Below are positions 24,329-33,074 of a stretch of 64,000 nt of DNA, in pieces (the stretch's first letter is position 1; each line of letters begins with the position of its first letter). The DNA lies in contig NZ_OZ242363.1 in assembly GCF_965208895.1 (NCBI RefSeq), forward strand, positions 1,798,001 to 1,862,000, given 5' to 3'. Position numbers and translations under genes: made by a program. The DNA is from Poriferisodalis sp965208895 (GTDB lineage Bacteria; Actinomycetota; Acidimicrobiia; Acidimicrobiales; Poriferisodalaceae). A model generated the notes under the pieces. That model did not search any database, had not been told where the DNA came from, and saw only the letters and a list, made by a program, of their open reading frames with translations.

Positions 24329-26079
24329 GACGGCGCCGTACCCTTCAATGCGGCGTCGGCGTCGCCCTCTGGGCCCAGGATGATGTCGTCGTTCGATCCG
24401 CCGGCGGGCACCATCGGGTACACCTTCTCCTCGGTGTCGACCCGGAAGTCGATCACCACGGGCCGGTCATTGATCGAGTTCGCCTTCGTGATCGCGGGCG
24501 CGACTTCCTCGGCCGACTCCACCCGGATGCCCGTACAGCCCATGGCCTCGGCCCAGCCCACGTAGTCGGGATGATCAGCGCTGAGGTACACCTCGCTGTA
24601 GCGCTCTGCGTAGAAGAGCTCCTGCCACTGGCGCACCATGCCCAGGTAGGCGTTGTTCAAGATGGCCACCTTCACCGGGATGTTCTCGGCGCTTGCGGAG
24701 ATGAGCTCCTGCGCCGTCATCTGGAAACAGCCGTCGCCGTCCACGGCCCACACGGTTCGGTCGGGCTGGCCCACCTTGGCGCCGATGGCGGCGGGCACTG
24801 CGAAACCCATCGTGCCGAGGCCGCCTGAGTTGACCCAGGTGTAGGGGTAGTCGAACTTCCAGAACTGGCTCGCCCACATCTGGTGCTGCCCCACGCCGGC
24901 CACCACGATCGTGTCGTCGGGAGTGTGGTCACGCAGCTGCTCCACCACGTACTGCGGCTTCAGCGGATGGCCGCTCGACGGTTGGTCGTATTGCAGCGGG
25001 TACTGCTCCTGCCAGCCCGAGATCGTCGACTTCCACGCCGATCGATCGGCCATTGCGTCGGTGGCATCGCCGCCGTCCGCGGGTCGCAGCGCAGCGATCA
25101 GCGCCTCGACGGCCAAACGGGCATCGCCGACGATAGCCACTTCGGGCACACGCACCTTGCCGTGCTCGGCGGGATCGATGTCGACATGGATGACCTTGGC
25201 CTCGGGGGCGAAGTGCGCCGGATTGCCAGTGACCCTGTCGTCAAAGCGCGCCCCGAGATTGATGAGCAGATCCGCCTGCTGCATGGCCGTCACCGCCGAG
25301 TAGTTGCCGTGCATGCCGGGCATGCCGAGACACAGGCGGTGACGGTCGGGGAACACGCCGCGGGCCATCAGCGTGGTGACCACATGGATGTCGCACATCT
25401 CTGCGAGTTCCCGCAGCGCTTCCGCGGCACGGGCCTTCAGCAGACCGCCTCCCGCGTAGATCACCGGCCGCCGGGCTGCCCGGATCAGTTCCGCCGCCTC
25501 GGCGATAGCGGCTGGATCGACCCCGCTGCGGGGCCGGTATCCGGGCAGCTCCACGCCGTCGGGCCAATACCAGGTCATCATCTCGTTGCTGACGTCCTTG
25601 GGCAGGTCGATCAGCACGGGGCCAGGTCGCCCAGTTGTTGCGATGTGAAACGCCTCGGCCACGATGCGCGGGATGTCAGCGGCCTCGGTGACCAGGTAGT
25701 TGTGCTTGGTGACCGCCATGGTGATGCCCGTGGTGTCGCACTCCTGGAACGCATCCGAGCCGATCGCCGACATGGCCACCTGACCGGTCACCACGACCAT
25801 CGGGATCGAGTCCATGAAGGCGTCGCAGAGCGGCGTCACGATGTTCGTGGCTGCTGGTCCGCTCGTGACCATGGCAACCCCGGGTTTGCCGGTGACATGC
25901 GCGTATCCCTGCGCCATGTGGCCGGCGCCCTGTTCATGACGAACGAGGACATGGCGGATCGACGAGTCCAGCACCGGGTCGTACACGGGCAGAATCGCCC
26001 CGCCGGGCAGGCCGAACATGACCTCGACGCCACTCATCTCCAGGCTTCGCATCAACGCCTGAGCGCCGGTGAGCTCCAT
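24325..26079 (-). CDS. ilvB: Acetolactate synthase, catalytic (large) subunit
   Basis: A protein of 584 residues. The thiamine diphosphate N-terminal domain has FGLPGGAILPVYDPVL and the conserved Glu in VRHEQGAGHMAQGYA. The central FAD-binding domain and the C-terminal cofactor motif (VDGDGCFQMTAQELI followed by ILNNAYLGMVRQWQ) are complete. It condenses two pyruvates to acetolactate, or pyruvate with 2-oxobutyrate. First gene of ilvBNC. The ATG at 26079 is preceded by AGGAGA. A strong hairpin lies about 70 bases upstream. Confidence 0.96.
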   Translation of the reverse strand: MELTGAQALMRSLEMSGVEVMFGLPGGAILPVYDPVLDSSIRHVLVRHEQGAGHMAQGYAHVTGKPGVAMVTSGPAATNIVTPLCDAFMDSIPMVVVTGQVAMSAIGSDAFQECDTTGITMAVTKHNYLVTEAADIPRIVAEAFHIATTGRPGPVLIDLPKDVSNEMMTWYWPDGVELPGYRPRSGVDPAAIAEAAELIRAARRPVIYAGGGLLKARAAEALRELAEMCDIHVVTTLMARGVFPDRHRLCLGMPGMHGNYSAVTAMQQADLLINLGARFDDRVTGNPAHFAPEAKVIHVDIDPAEHGKVRVPEVAIVGDARLAVEALIAALRPADGGDATDAMADRSAWKSTISGWQEQYPLQYDQPSSGHPLKPQYVVEQLRDHTPDDTIVVAGVGQHQMWASQFWKFDYPYTWVNSGGLGTMGFAVPAAIGAKVGQPDRTVWAVDGDGCFQMTAQELISASAENIPVKVAILNNAYLGMVRQWQELFYAERYSEVYLSADHPDYVGWAEAMGCTGIRVESAEEVAPAITKANSINDRPVVIDFRVDTEEKVYPMVPAGGSNDDIILGPEGDADAALKGTAPS

Positions 26080-26145
26080 GAAGTTTCTCCTGCCCTGCTA
26101 CTTGGAATGGTCGGTTCGTGAATTGACTGTGCCCATAAATGACTG

Positions 26146-26165
26146 TGCCTCCCGAGCGGGAGGCA
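26146..26165 (-). promoter_or_regulatory. Strong hairpin in the ilvB leader
   Basis: TGCCTCCCG and CGGGAGGCA form a perfect 9-bp stem with a 2-base gap, 67 bases upstream of the ilvB ATG. In the ilvB direction it is followed by CAGTCATTTA, without a long T run. It could be an attenuator, an mRNA-stabilising stem or an operator; the sequence does not decide. Confidence 0.4.
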
Positions 26166-26332
26166 GGGCGAGCGCGTCAAGACGGGCTCGCCTAGGTGAG
26201 TACCCCTACAACCTCGTTGCCGCTCACGGCCTCGGCCGGGCAGCCAAGCGTGTCTGCTGGCGCGCGCATCGGTTCATTCTGTCGTGCCGTCCCCGCAGCC
26301 ACAACTCGACATGAGCGCGCACACGGCACGAG

Positions 26333-26420
26333 AAGCTGAGCCGACGGGCGATGCCGTGATCCGAACGGCCTGTGAGCCCGTCGTGAATCGAAGCGGGCAC
26401 AGCAGCGGGAGGCAGCAGGC
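26333..26420 (+). repeat. Dispersed ~90-bp repeat, copy R3
   Basis: Diverged copy: GCTGAGCCGACGGGCGATGC, then GCCTGTGAGCCC, GAAGCGGGC and GCAGCGGGAGG blocks. It lies upstream of the sugar dehydrogenase. Its forward frame EAEPTGDAVIRTA is open into that gene, but the lipoprotein signal starts later. Confidence 0.55.
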
Positions 26421-26499
26421 GACTCGACGACAAGGCCCATCTGTCCGCGCGTTGTCCCGCGCGGACGGCCATGCCGCCGAGCAGGCGTACATTGGCCGG

Positions 26500-27927
26500 G
26501 TGCAGGGCGGACGGTGGTTCAGCATTGCGGCCTGCACGGTGGCGATGGCCGCTGGCGCAATGGCGGCCGGGTGCTCGGATATGGCGACTGGCAACGACGC
26601 CGCTCCCGCAGTCGGAAGCCCTGACGATGGCACCGGCCCAGTGGCCTCGGCGCCTGCCACGACCCTCCCGCTCACGCAGACCCCGCAGTACGTGGCGTCG
26701 AACACTCCCTGCCCTGCCGGTCTTCCTGAGCTCGGTGCCGTGCCGCTCAGCGAGGCGGCGCCCGGACGTGCCGTCACGCTCGTGCCCTACATCGATCTCG
26801 CCGAAGCGACGGTGATGGTCTTCGACATCGCTTCGGTGGGCGGCAGCGATTCCAGCGCCGACGGGCCAGATGCTGGCGAATCGGGCGCCGGCGACCCGGA
26901 CGACGACGGCACACCAGGCGGCGGCTTCGTGGGCGACAGGAGGGGTCGGATCTGGCGATTTGCGCCCAACACGGCTGACCAAGTGGGCAGCAGCTTCGGT
27001 GCCGCCGTCAGCACCGAGCCGGTTGCCGACTTCTCCTCGAACACAGCCGCCGAGCACGATCAGGGCCTGGTGGGCATGACGCTGGGACCCAACGGACGTC
27101 TGTGGATCAACCGCACCGACCGGCACGGTTCCAGCGTTCTCACGGTGCTCACACCGACCGCTGATCGCACAGCGCTGGAAGGCGGCTACGCCGATGTGCT
27201 GGAGGTGTCCCAGACCAATGCGCAGCACAACGGCGGCGATCTGCTGTTCGACGAGAGCGGGCTGCTCTACGTGTCGTTCGGCGACGGCGGGGGCCTCGGC
27301 GATCCCCGCCGTCACGGCCAGGATCTCACGACGCCGTTGGGCGCCGTGCTGCGGTTCGCCGTCGACACCGCCGACAGCGACGATCCCGGCGACTGGCGGC
27401 TCGCTCCAGCACCGGGCAACCCCGACCTTGGACCCCGCAGCGACCCTCACATCTGGGTGTACGGCGCACGCAACCCGTTTCGCATGTCGTTCGACGAGCC
27501 GACCGGCACGTTGTGGGTCTCCGACGTGGGACAGCAGTGCATCGAAGAGGTCAATGCGCTCGCCCTCGACGAGGGCGGCGCCAACCTGGGTTGGAACTCC
27601 TACGAGGGAAGCCGGAGATTCGTCGGCGACGAGCTCGCCGACCACCGGCCACCCGATCTCGAGTACCGGCACGGACGGGGCCTGTGCGCAGTGATCGGAG
27701 GCCACGTCTACCGGGGCAGCGAATTGGAATGGCTGGAGGGCCGGTACGTATTCGCCGATCTCTGCGGGGGCGACATCTACGCGGCAGCAGTTTCACCTGG
27801 CACCGAGCCCGACGACGTCTGGCATCTGGGCGTGAGCACGCCACGGCCCGTCGGGTTTGCGGCGGATGCTGAGGGGGAGCTCTATGTCATCGACATGGAA
27901 ACCGGCGTGTGGCGCCTGACCGGCTGA
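26500..27927 (+). CDS. PQQ-type sugar dehydrogenase, secreted lipoprotein
   Basis: About 475 residues from GTG 26500. MQGGRWFSIAACTVAMAAGA then MAAGCSD is a lipoprotein signal peptide with the lipobox Cys near residue 25. The mature part is the glucose/sorbosone dehydrogenase beta-propeller: DQGLVGMTLGPNGRLWI, HNGGDLLFDESGLLYVSFGD, WVYGARNPFRMSFDE, VSDVGQQCIEEVN, NLGWNSYEG. Members oxidise aldose sugars with pyrroloquinoline quinone outside the membrane. The frame is open 72 codons further upstream, but that part is repeat-derived and lacks a signal, so the later start is preferred. Confidence 0.85.
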   Translation: MQGGRWFSIAACTVAMAAGAMAAGCSDMATGNDAAPAVGSPDDGTGPVASAPATTLPLTQTPQYVASNTPCPAGLPELGAVPLSEAAPGRAVTLVPYIDLAEATVMVFDIASVGGSDSSADGPDAGESGAGDPDDDGTPGGGFVGDRRGRIWRFAPNTADQVGSSFGAAVSTEPVADFSSNTAAEHDQGLVGMTLGPNGRLWINRTDRHGSSVLTVLTPTADRTALEGGYADVLEVSQTNAQHNGGDLLFDESGLLYVSFGDGGGLGDPRRHGQDLTTPLGAVLRFAVDTADSDDPGDWRLAPAPGNPDLGPRSDPHIWVYGARNPFRMSFDEPTGTLWVSDVGQQCIEEVNALALDEGGANLGWNSYEGSRRFVGDELADHRPPDLEYRHGRGLCAVIGGHVYRGSELEWLEGRYVFADLCGGDIYAAAVSPGTEPDDVWHLGVSTPRPVGFAADAEGELYVIDMETGVWRLTG

Positions 27928-28156
27928 TGCCCAACACGGCGCCGTTCGCATTCTTGAGCACCGCAGGGTCGTCACCGGTGCGCCGACCGGCGATTCGTTT
28001 GGCGTCGACGCGCGGCGATTCCCGCTCATGGTCCACTTGGCCGGCCGAGGCAGCGGTGTATGCAGGCGGCTCGACGCGCTGTGCTCGCAACTCGGCTTCG
28101 CCGTGCTCACCGGCCGGCTGGACTACAGCTTCGCCAGCAGGCTCGGCCTCGTAGCA

Positions 28157-29467
28157 GTGTTCCGGCGCACGGCCTATGACCGGGAGATTCTGCTGCTGGC
28201 TGTTCCGGCGTTCGGCGCGCTGATAGCCGAGCCGCTGTATGTCGTCACCGACACGGCGATCGTGGGCAGGCTGGGAACGCCCGAACTGGCGGGGCTTGCG
28301 ATCGCGTCGGCCATCCTGCTGAGCGCCCACGCAGCGTTGATCTTCCTGGCGTACGGCACGACGGGCTTGGTGGGGCGGCTGGTCGGCGCCGGCTCGCCGC
28401 AGAGAGCCGCCGAACAAGGCATCGCCGGCATGTGGCTTTCGGTCGGTTTGGGCATCGCCGTCAGCCTGGGCATGTGGGCCGGCTCGGGATGGCTCGTGGG
28501 CCTGTTCGACCCGACTCCCGAAGTCGCCGATCTGGCGCTCACCTACTTACGGATCAGCCTCATCGGCTTCACTGCACTGTTGGCGGCAATGGCCGCTACC
28601 GGCTACCTGCGGGGCGCGCAGGACACGATCACACCCCTCATCGTGGCGGTGGCGTCCGCTATCGCAAATCTCCTCATCGAGCTGGTGCTGGTGTTCGAGC
28701 TCGACATGGGCATCGCCGGCTCGGCATGGTCGACCGTCATCGCCCAATGGGCAGCGGCAATCGCCTTCGCCTTCGCCGTACGCCGCCGCACGCGGGCTGT
28801 CGGCGCCTCGTTGCGGCTCGTTGCGGCTGCAGCCCGCCGTTATGCCCGTGTCGGGCTGCAGATGTTCGCTCGCACCAGTGCGCTGCGGGGCTCGTTCGTG
28901 CTGGCGGCCGTGTTTGCCTCGCGCATCGGGACCACCGAGGTGGCATCGCACCAGATCGGCGCCGAGATCTGGGCGCTGCTGGCCCTGGCGCTCGATGCGG
29001 TCGCCATCGCGGGCCAGGCCATGGTGGCCAAGGAACTGGGCGCCGGCCGGCCCGAGGTGGCTCGCGCAGCCAGCGTCCGGATGATCGGCATGAGCCTTCA
29101 GCTCAGCGTCGTGTTCGGTCTGGTGCTCGTTGTGCTGCGCGGGCCGCTGGCATCGATCTTCAGCACTGACCCCGACGTGGTCTCCCTCGGCGGATTCATC
29201 CTGCTGTTCGTGGCTGCCATGCAACCGGTCAATGCCGCCGCGTTCGCCTTCGACGGCATCTTCATCGGCGCCGGCGACCTGGGCTTTCTGGCACGGGCGA
29301 TGATCGGCGCTGCAACGGGCTTCGCAATCGTCGGCGGGACGGTGCGCCTGCTGGACTTCGGAATCGGATGGCTCTGGGCGGCCCTCATCGCGTTCATGTG
29401 TTTTCGCGTCGCACCGCAGTGGATCCGCTTCCGAGGCGACGCATGGCTCCGCACGGGCGAGGGCTGA
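28157..29467 (+). CDS. MATE family efflux transporter (DinF-like)
   Basis: About 436 residues with twelve hydrophobic segments. The N-terminal DREILLLAVPAFGALIAEPL, VTDTAIVGRLGTPELAGLAI and the second-half repeat HQIGAEIWALLALALDAVAI followed by GQAMVAKELGAG match the DinF branch of MATE antiporters. These export drugs or metabolites using Na+ or H+ gradients. The frame is open from an ATG at 28028, but homologues begin just before the first helix, so GTG 28157 is favoured. Confidence 0.85.
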   Translation: MFRRTAYDREILLLAVPAFGALIAEPLYVVTDTAIVGRLGTPELAGLAIASAILLSAHAALIFLAYGTTGLVGRLVGAGSPQRAAEQGIAGMWLSVGLGIAVSLGMWAGSGWLVGLFDPTPEVADLALTYLRISLIGFTALLAAMAATGYLRGAQDTITPLIVAVASAIANLLIELVLVFELDMGIAGSAWSTVIAQWAAAIAFAFAVRRRTRAVGASLRLVAAAARRYARVGLQMFARTSALRGSFVLAAVFASRIGTTEVASHQIGAEIWALLALALDAVAIAGQAMVAKELGAGRPEVARAASVRMIGMSLQLSVVFGLVLVVLRGPLASIFSTDPDVVSLGGFILLFVAAMQPVNAAAFAFDGIFIGAGDLGFLARAMIGAATGFAIVGGTVRLLDFGIGWLWAALIAFMCFRVAPQWIRFRGDAWLRTGEG

Positions 29468-29520
29468 ACACGCGTGTATCGGACTACCTAGAGTTCAAAC
29501 AATAGTCCCTTGCGACTCCG

Positions 29521-30729
29521 TCAAGCCGCATCTTCACGACCCGCGGCGTATCCGGCGTCTACGCCGAACATCTGCTGCACAGACTCCGCAATTGCCCGCC
29601 CGAGCAGCGGCGGAACCGCGTTGCCGATCTGTTTTGCGATCTTGGTTCTGTTGCCTGCGAACTTGAAGTCGTCGTCAAATGACTGAAGCCTCGCGCCTTC
29701 ACGAATCGTTAATGCACGATCCTGATATGGATGAATGCACTTATTTGATGCAGGATGAACAAAATTCACAGTAATTGTGACAGCGGGCTCATGCGGTTCG
29801 AGCCGTGAATAACATGACGAGAATCCAGAAGTGATCAGGTATTCCGGCACAGAACTGATATTGGAGCCAGAATGTTTGATGATCTCTAGCATCCGGCTGG
29901 AGTGAGCAGTAGCCACATGCCATTCGAGCTGTGTAGAGCGCAATCGTCGCTGCTCCTGATACATAGTTAGAGGCTGGCAAGAATACGTATCGACTTGCTC
30001 GCCCGCTGACAAGCGAGGAAGGTCACCAATTGCCTCCATCACCGTCACGGCCCGCGGAAGATCTGCGATGTGATCTTCGAAGAGCGACACTATGCCGCCG
30101 TTCTCGGCAGGCGCCAGTATTCGATGCCGTTCGCGTAATCCAATGGTCCGAAAAATGCCTGCGTGAGTGGGCTGCGGGAATTTGAGAGTCACGCCTTCCT
30201 GAGCCCCAATTAAGATGAGACGTTCGCGCTTCTGAGGTACTCCGAAATGTGCTGCGTTAAGCACTCTCCAGTCCACATCGTAGCCAAGATCGGAGAAGCA
30301 TTTCTCAATCTGCTCTATGGTCGTACCATTCTTATAGGTAGCGAGGCCTACAACATTCTCCATGACAAATACAGCCGGTCGAAAATAGTTGACATACGCT
30401 GCGAACTCTTCAAACAAGCTGTTGCGAGGGTCGTCCTCGGTCATCGAGCGAAATGGCCTGATCGACGAGAAGCCTTGGCACGGTGGGCCTCCGACGATGA
30501 CATCAACCTCACCTCGCGCTAGGCCAGTCCGCTCAGCAACGACACCGAGTCGCACCTGCCGGATGTCGTCAATGAACGTCACGGCTCGAGGATGATTCAA
30601 GCGGAAGGTTTCGATGGCCTCGGGGAGCACGTCAATGCCATACACGACCTCGAAGGCTCCCGTGTCCTCGAAGCCCTTCGAGAAACCTCCGGTGCCAGAG
30701 AACAGATCCATGATCTTGAGCGGGGCCAT
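29521..30729 (-). CDS. C5-cytosine DNA methyltransferase of R-M system 2
   Basis: A protein of 402 residues with C5-methyltransferase motifs in order: MDLFSGTGGFSKGFE (AdoMet), VIVGGPPCQGFSS (catalytic Cys), VMENVVGL, a RERLILIG block, target recognition domain, and QIGNAVPPLLGRAIAESV at the end. It methylates cytosine in the recognition site. The DNA from about 29700 to 30450 is visibly richer in A and T than the neighbouring genes, which suggests horizontal acquisition. It is divergent from the HTH-nuclease gene; the palindrome at 30761-30784 lies in their shared promoter. Confidence 0.92.
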   Translation of the reverse strand: MAPLKIMDLFSGTGGFSKGFEDTGAFEVVYGIDVLPEAIETFRLNHPRAVTFIDDIRQVRLGVVAERTGLARGEVDVIVGGPPCQGFSSIRPFRSMTEDDPRNSLFEEFAAYVNYFRPAVFVMENVVGLATYKNGTTIEQIEKCFSDLGYDVDWRVLNAAHFGVPQKRERLILIGAQEGVTLKFPQPTHAGIFRTIGLRERHRILAPAENGGIVSLFEDHIADLPRAVTVMEAIGDLPRLSAGEQVDTYSCQPLTMYQEQRRLRSTQLEWHVATAHSSRMLEIIKHSGSNISSVPEYLITSGFSSCYSRLEPHEPAVTITVNFVHPASNKCIHPYQDRALTIREGARLQSFDDDFKFAGNRTKIAKQIGNAVPPLLGRAIAESVQQMFGVDAGYAAGREDAA

Positions 30730-30760
30730 TGCGCCTACCTTGCCACCGAGTCGTCGCGGG

Positions 30761-30784
30761 TCGGCGAGACTATAGTCTCGCCGA
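30761..30784. promoter_or_regulatory. 24-bp perfect palindrome, probable C-box operator
   Basis: The centre GAGACTATAGTCTC extends to 24 bases of perfect dyad symmetry, 32 bases before the methyltransferase ATG and 5 bases before the GTG of the HTH-nuclease gene. GACT...AGTC with a TATA-like centre is the form of C-boxes bound by R-M controller proteins. TATAGT on each strand could serve as overlapping divergent -10 elements, so a bound regulator would block both promoters. Confidence 0.75.
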
Positions 30785-30789
30785 ATCCG

Positions 30790-31719
30790 GTGTGGGTGGA
30801 CTTAGGCTCGACCATTGTGACACCCAGTGCTGACGACGAGGAGGCCGAGACTGCCCGCGCCGTTGCGCGCGCAGTCGGCACCGTGGTGAGCAGCCTGCGC
30901 GATCAGCGAGGCTGGTCGCTGGCCGAACTTGCAGACGAGGCTGGAAAGCACCGCACCCACCTCGGTCTCGTCGAGCGCGGTGAGCGCCATGTGAGTGTCG
31001 AGTCGGCGTATCGGCTCGCCAGGGCGCTGGGATTGTCACTGACTGAACTCGTCAACATGGCCGAAACGAACGCGGCCGGTGGAGACCTGCCCGTTCGCCT
31101 TCCAGCACGAACGCCCCCGCCGGATGCAACGCGCAATGCCGACAGTGTCAGCACTGCGTCCGGACTCGACGAGGCATGGATTGTGGGGGCGATCACGAAC
31201 ACCTACCGAAGGTTGGATCTGATCGACGAGCAGTTGATCAACGCCGGCACCCAACCGCTCGCAGAGATCATCGAGCTCGCAAGCCTCTCCGCCATGATCG
31301 GCAATCTCCTGCGCTCAGCCCTCGCGGATGCGTCGGAGGGGGGATACCGAAGCAATGATCCGCACAAGTATCCCGATCTCGTATCCGAGTCAGATCGAGG
31401 GTCAGACCTGGAGATCAAGGTCGCGCTTGAAACAAACATGCCCAAGGGTCATCTGCCAAAGCCGGGCCAGCACCTCATTTTCCGCTACGTGCTCGGCGGC
31501 CGCCGAGGGGAGTATGTCCGCGGCCAGCGAGGCAGCGTCGTATGGATCTGGGAGGCGCGCCTCGGCAACCTCAGTGCCATCGACTTCGCTGAATCGAACA
31601 CTGCGGGCGATTCCGGCAAGACCGCCGTCATCAGAGCGCGCGTCCTTGACGAGATGGCGTGCGTCTACTACGACCGTCGCTTCTTGCCATACGCGAGACC
31701 TCGCGCCGGGCACGAGTGA
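30790..31719 (+). CDS. HTH-nuclease fusion: putative self-regulating restriction enzyme of R-M system 2
   Basis: A protein of 309 residues from GTG 30790 (GTG 30796 and 30817 are alternatives). Residues about 25-92 are an XRE/C-protein-like helix-turn-helix (LAELADEAGKHRTHLGLVER). After a Pro-rich linker comes Pro195-Asp196 followed by Glu208-x-Lys210 (YPDLVSESDRGSDLEIKVAL), a PD-(D/E)xK nuclease core, and then GKTAVIRARVLDEMACVYYD. Divergent pairing with a C5 methyltransferase supports a type II restriction enzyme. The N-terminal domain would play the part of a separate controller (C) protein and could bind the palindrome just upstream. I know no characterised enzyme with this exact layout, so the role is inferred. 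Confidence 0.72.
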   Translation: MWVDLGSTIVTPSADDEEAETARAVARAVGTVVSSLRDQRGWSLAELADEAGKHRTHLGLVERGERHVSVESAYRLARALGLSLTELVNMAETNAAGGDLPVRLPARTPPPDATRNADSVSTASGLDEAWIVGAITNTYRRLDLIDEQLINAGTQPLAEIIELASLSAMIGNLLRSALADASEGGYRSNDPHKYPDLVSESDRGSDLEIKVALETNMPKGHLPKPGQHLIFRYVLGGRRGEYVRGQRGSVVWIWEARLGNLSAIDFAESNTAGDSGKTAVIRARVLDEMACVYYDRRFLPYARPRAGHE

Positions 31720-31856
31720 GGTTCACGACTGCCGTGTTTGGCGCCTGCCGCCTGCCATCTCGGGCTTCACGCATCTTGCCCGAAAATGCATCGGCTGCGG
31801 ATTCGCGGGACGACCCACTGGAGCAAAGCGATACCGTGCACGCGTCCACGGCGAGG

Positions 31857-33074
31857 CTACTTCCACAGGCGGGCGATCAGACGGTACTCCTCTTCGACGA
31901 ATTCAGGCTCGGTGCCATTATGAGCACGCATCGCGGGAAGGACCTTGCGGTGGATGCCCATGCCGCGCGCGTCGACGTATCCGTAGTCGCGCATCACATT
32001 CACGAGCATCTGATTGCGCGCATAGCGAGCTCCTGACTTCATCGACTCGACAGACACCGAGTTGGGCAGGCGACCGGGACTCGTCACCTCCAAGCGATCC
32101 TCGAAGATCGCCAGCATGATGTCAGTGCCCGCGATGCTGTAATCGCGATGGACGAGTGAGTTCACAAGGAGTTCGCGAACTGCCGATTCAGGATAGTCCC
32201 ACCTGTCCACGCGGCGGGCGCCTTCCAGTCGGGCAGTCACCGAGGTGAGTCGGCGGACGAAATCGACAGCCCGATCCACCAGTCCGCCCTCGTAAACCGT
32301 TCCGTCTGCGCCAGCCCACGGCACCAGTGGGCCGCGGATGGTCTCGTCGGCCCGCGCTGCATAGTCCGGTTCGGTTCCGGGGTAACAGATGGCGCGAATG
32401 CCCGATTGCGGCACGTATCGCCCGACGTCGGTTCCGAACAGCAGCATGCCGTCCACCGTGGCGTAGCTCTGGCCGGAGACTTCGACGATGAACTCCACAT
32501 TGCGCAGCAGTACCGAGAACTCATTGGAGTCTCGCGGAGGCAATTCGTCGTCACCGCAGATGCGCGTGAAGTAGTCCAGCAGCCTCCGTTGGTCAAGATG
32601 CTCCGCACCTGTTCCCAGCACCGGTTTGAGACCGTAGAGAAGGCTTCCCGACTGCTGAAACAGTCGCTCCTCTTCTTCCCGTGTTGCATCGCGAGTCGTC
32701 GAGCCCACCCGAATCTTGGTGACCCAATGCGATCCCTGCCGTGCCCGATACGGCTTGTCCGGGGCATTCGCCGGAAGGCTGACAATGCCGACGACACCCT
32801 CTGGTGCCCGCACCGTCTGCCACGACGGGATCACAGCAGGCTCAAGCAGGTCGCGGGCGGCTTGCATCACCCACTCCTCTACTCTGCGAGGCTCGCGCGT
32901 CAATCCCGAGACGGTGCCGTCGTCTTCGACGCCGAGCAGGACGCGACCGCCTTCGTGGTTCAGCAGCGCGGCAATCTCAGCAGCCAGCTGGGCCGGGTGG
33001 ATGCCATCGCGCTTGAACTCAACGAAAGAGTTCTCACCGCCGCCGAGCACCTCGCTGAGATCGGTCGGATTCAT
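31857..33074 (-). CDS. AlbA_2/Schlafen-like putative DNA-binding protein with ATPase-type domain
   Basis: A protein of 405 residues. The N-terminal AlbA_2 domain reads GENSFVEFKRDGIHPAQLAA and LNHEGGRVLLGVEDDGTVSG. The C-terminal half has AVRELLVNSLVHRDYSIAGT and IFEDRLEVTSPGRLPNSVSV, the GHKL-like part of COG2865 proteins. Such proteins are predicted transcriptional regulators or defence factors; few are characterised. Its ATG overlaps the gatB stop (33071-33074), so it is translationally coupled to the gatCAB operon, an unusual partner. It is convergent with the HTH-nuclease gene. Confidence 0.8.
   Translation of the reverse strand: MNPTDLSEVLGGGENSFVEFKRDGIHPAQLAAEIAALLNHEGGRVLLGVEDDGTVSGLTREPRRVEEWVMQAARDLLEPAVIPSWQTVRAPEGVVGIVSLPANAPDKPYRARQGSHWVTKIRVGSTTRDATREEEERLFQQSGSLLYGLKPVLGTGAEHLDQRRLLDYFTRICGDDELPPRDSNEFSVLLRNVEFIVEVSGQSYATVDGMLLFGTDVGRYVPQSGIRAICYPGTEPDYAARADETIRGPLVPWAGADGTVYEGGLVDRAVDFVRRLTSVTARLEGARRVDRWDYPESAVRELLVNSLVHRDYSIAGTDIMLAIFEDRLEVTSPGRLPNSVSVESMKSGARYARNQMLVNVMRDYGYVDARGMGIHRKVLPAMRAHNGTEPEFVEEEYRLIARLWK

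Larger units (their letters stand above)
26080..26499. other. Divergent control region between ilvB and the sugar dehydrogenase
   Basis: These 420 bases lie between divergent genes. They hold a hairpin on the ilvB side (26146-26165) and dispersed-repeat copy R3 (26333-26420) on the dehydrogenase side. The short minus-strand frame MNRCARQQTRLAARPRP at about 26224-26277 is not rich in Val, Leu or Ile, so it does not look like an ilv attenuator peptide. Confidence 0.45.

Noticed and set aside
24883..26121. 412-codon plus-strand frame opposite ilvB
   Set aside because: Antisense shadow of the acetolactate synthase gene.
26080..26330. ilv leader-peptide attenuator
   Set aside because: The only short frame is Arg-rich, not rich in branched-chain codons, so the classical mechanism is not supported.
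29521..31719. Direct repeats flanking R-M system 2
   Set aside because: The sequences on both sides were compared by eye and share no long repeat, unlike the other two R-M systems.
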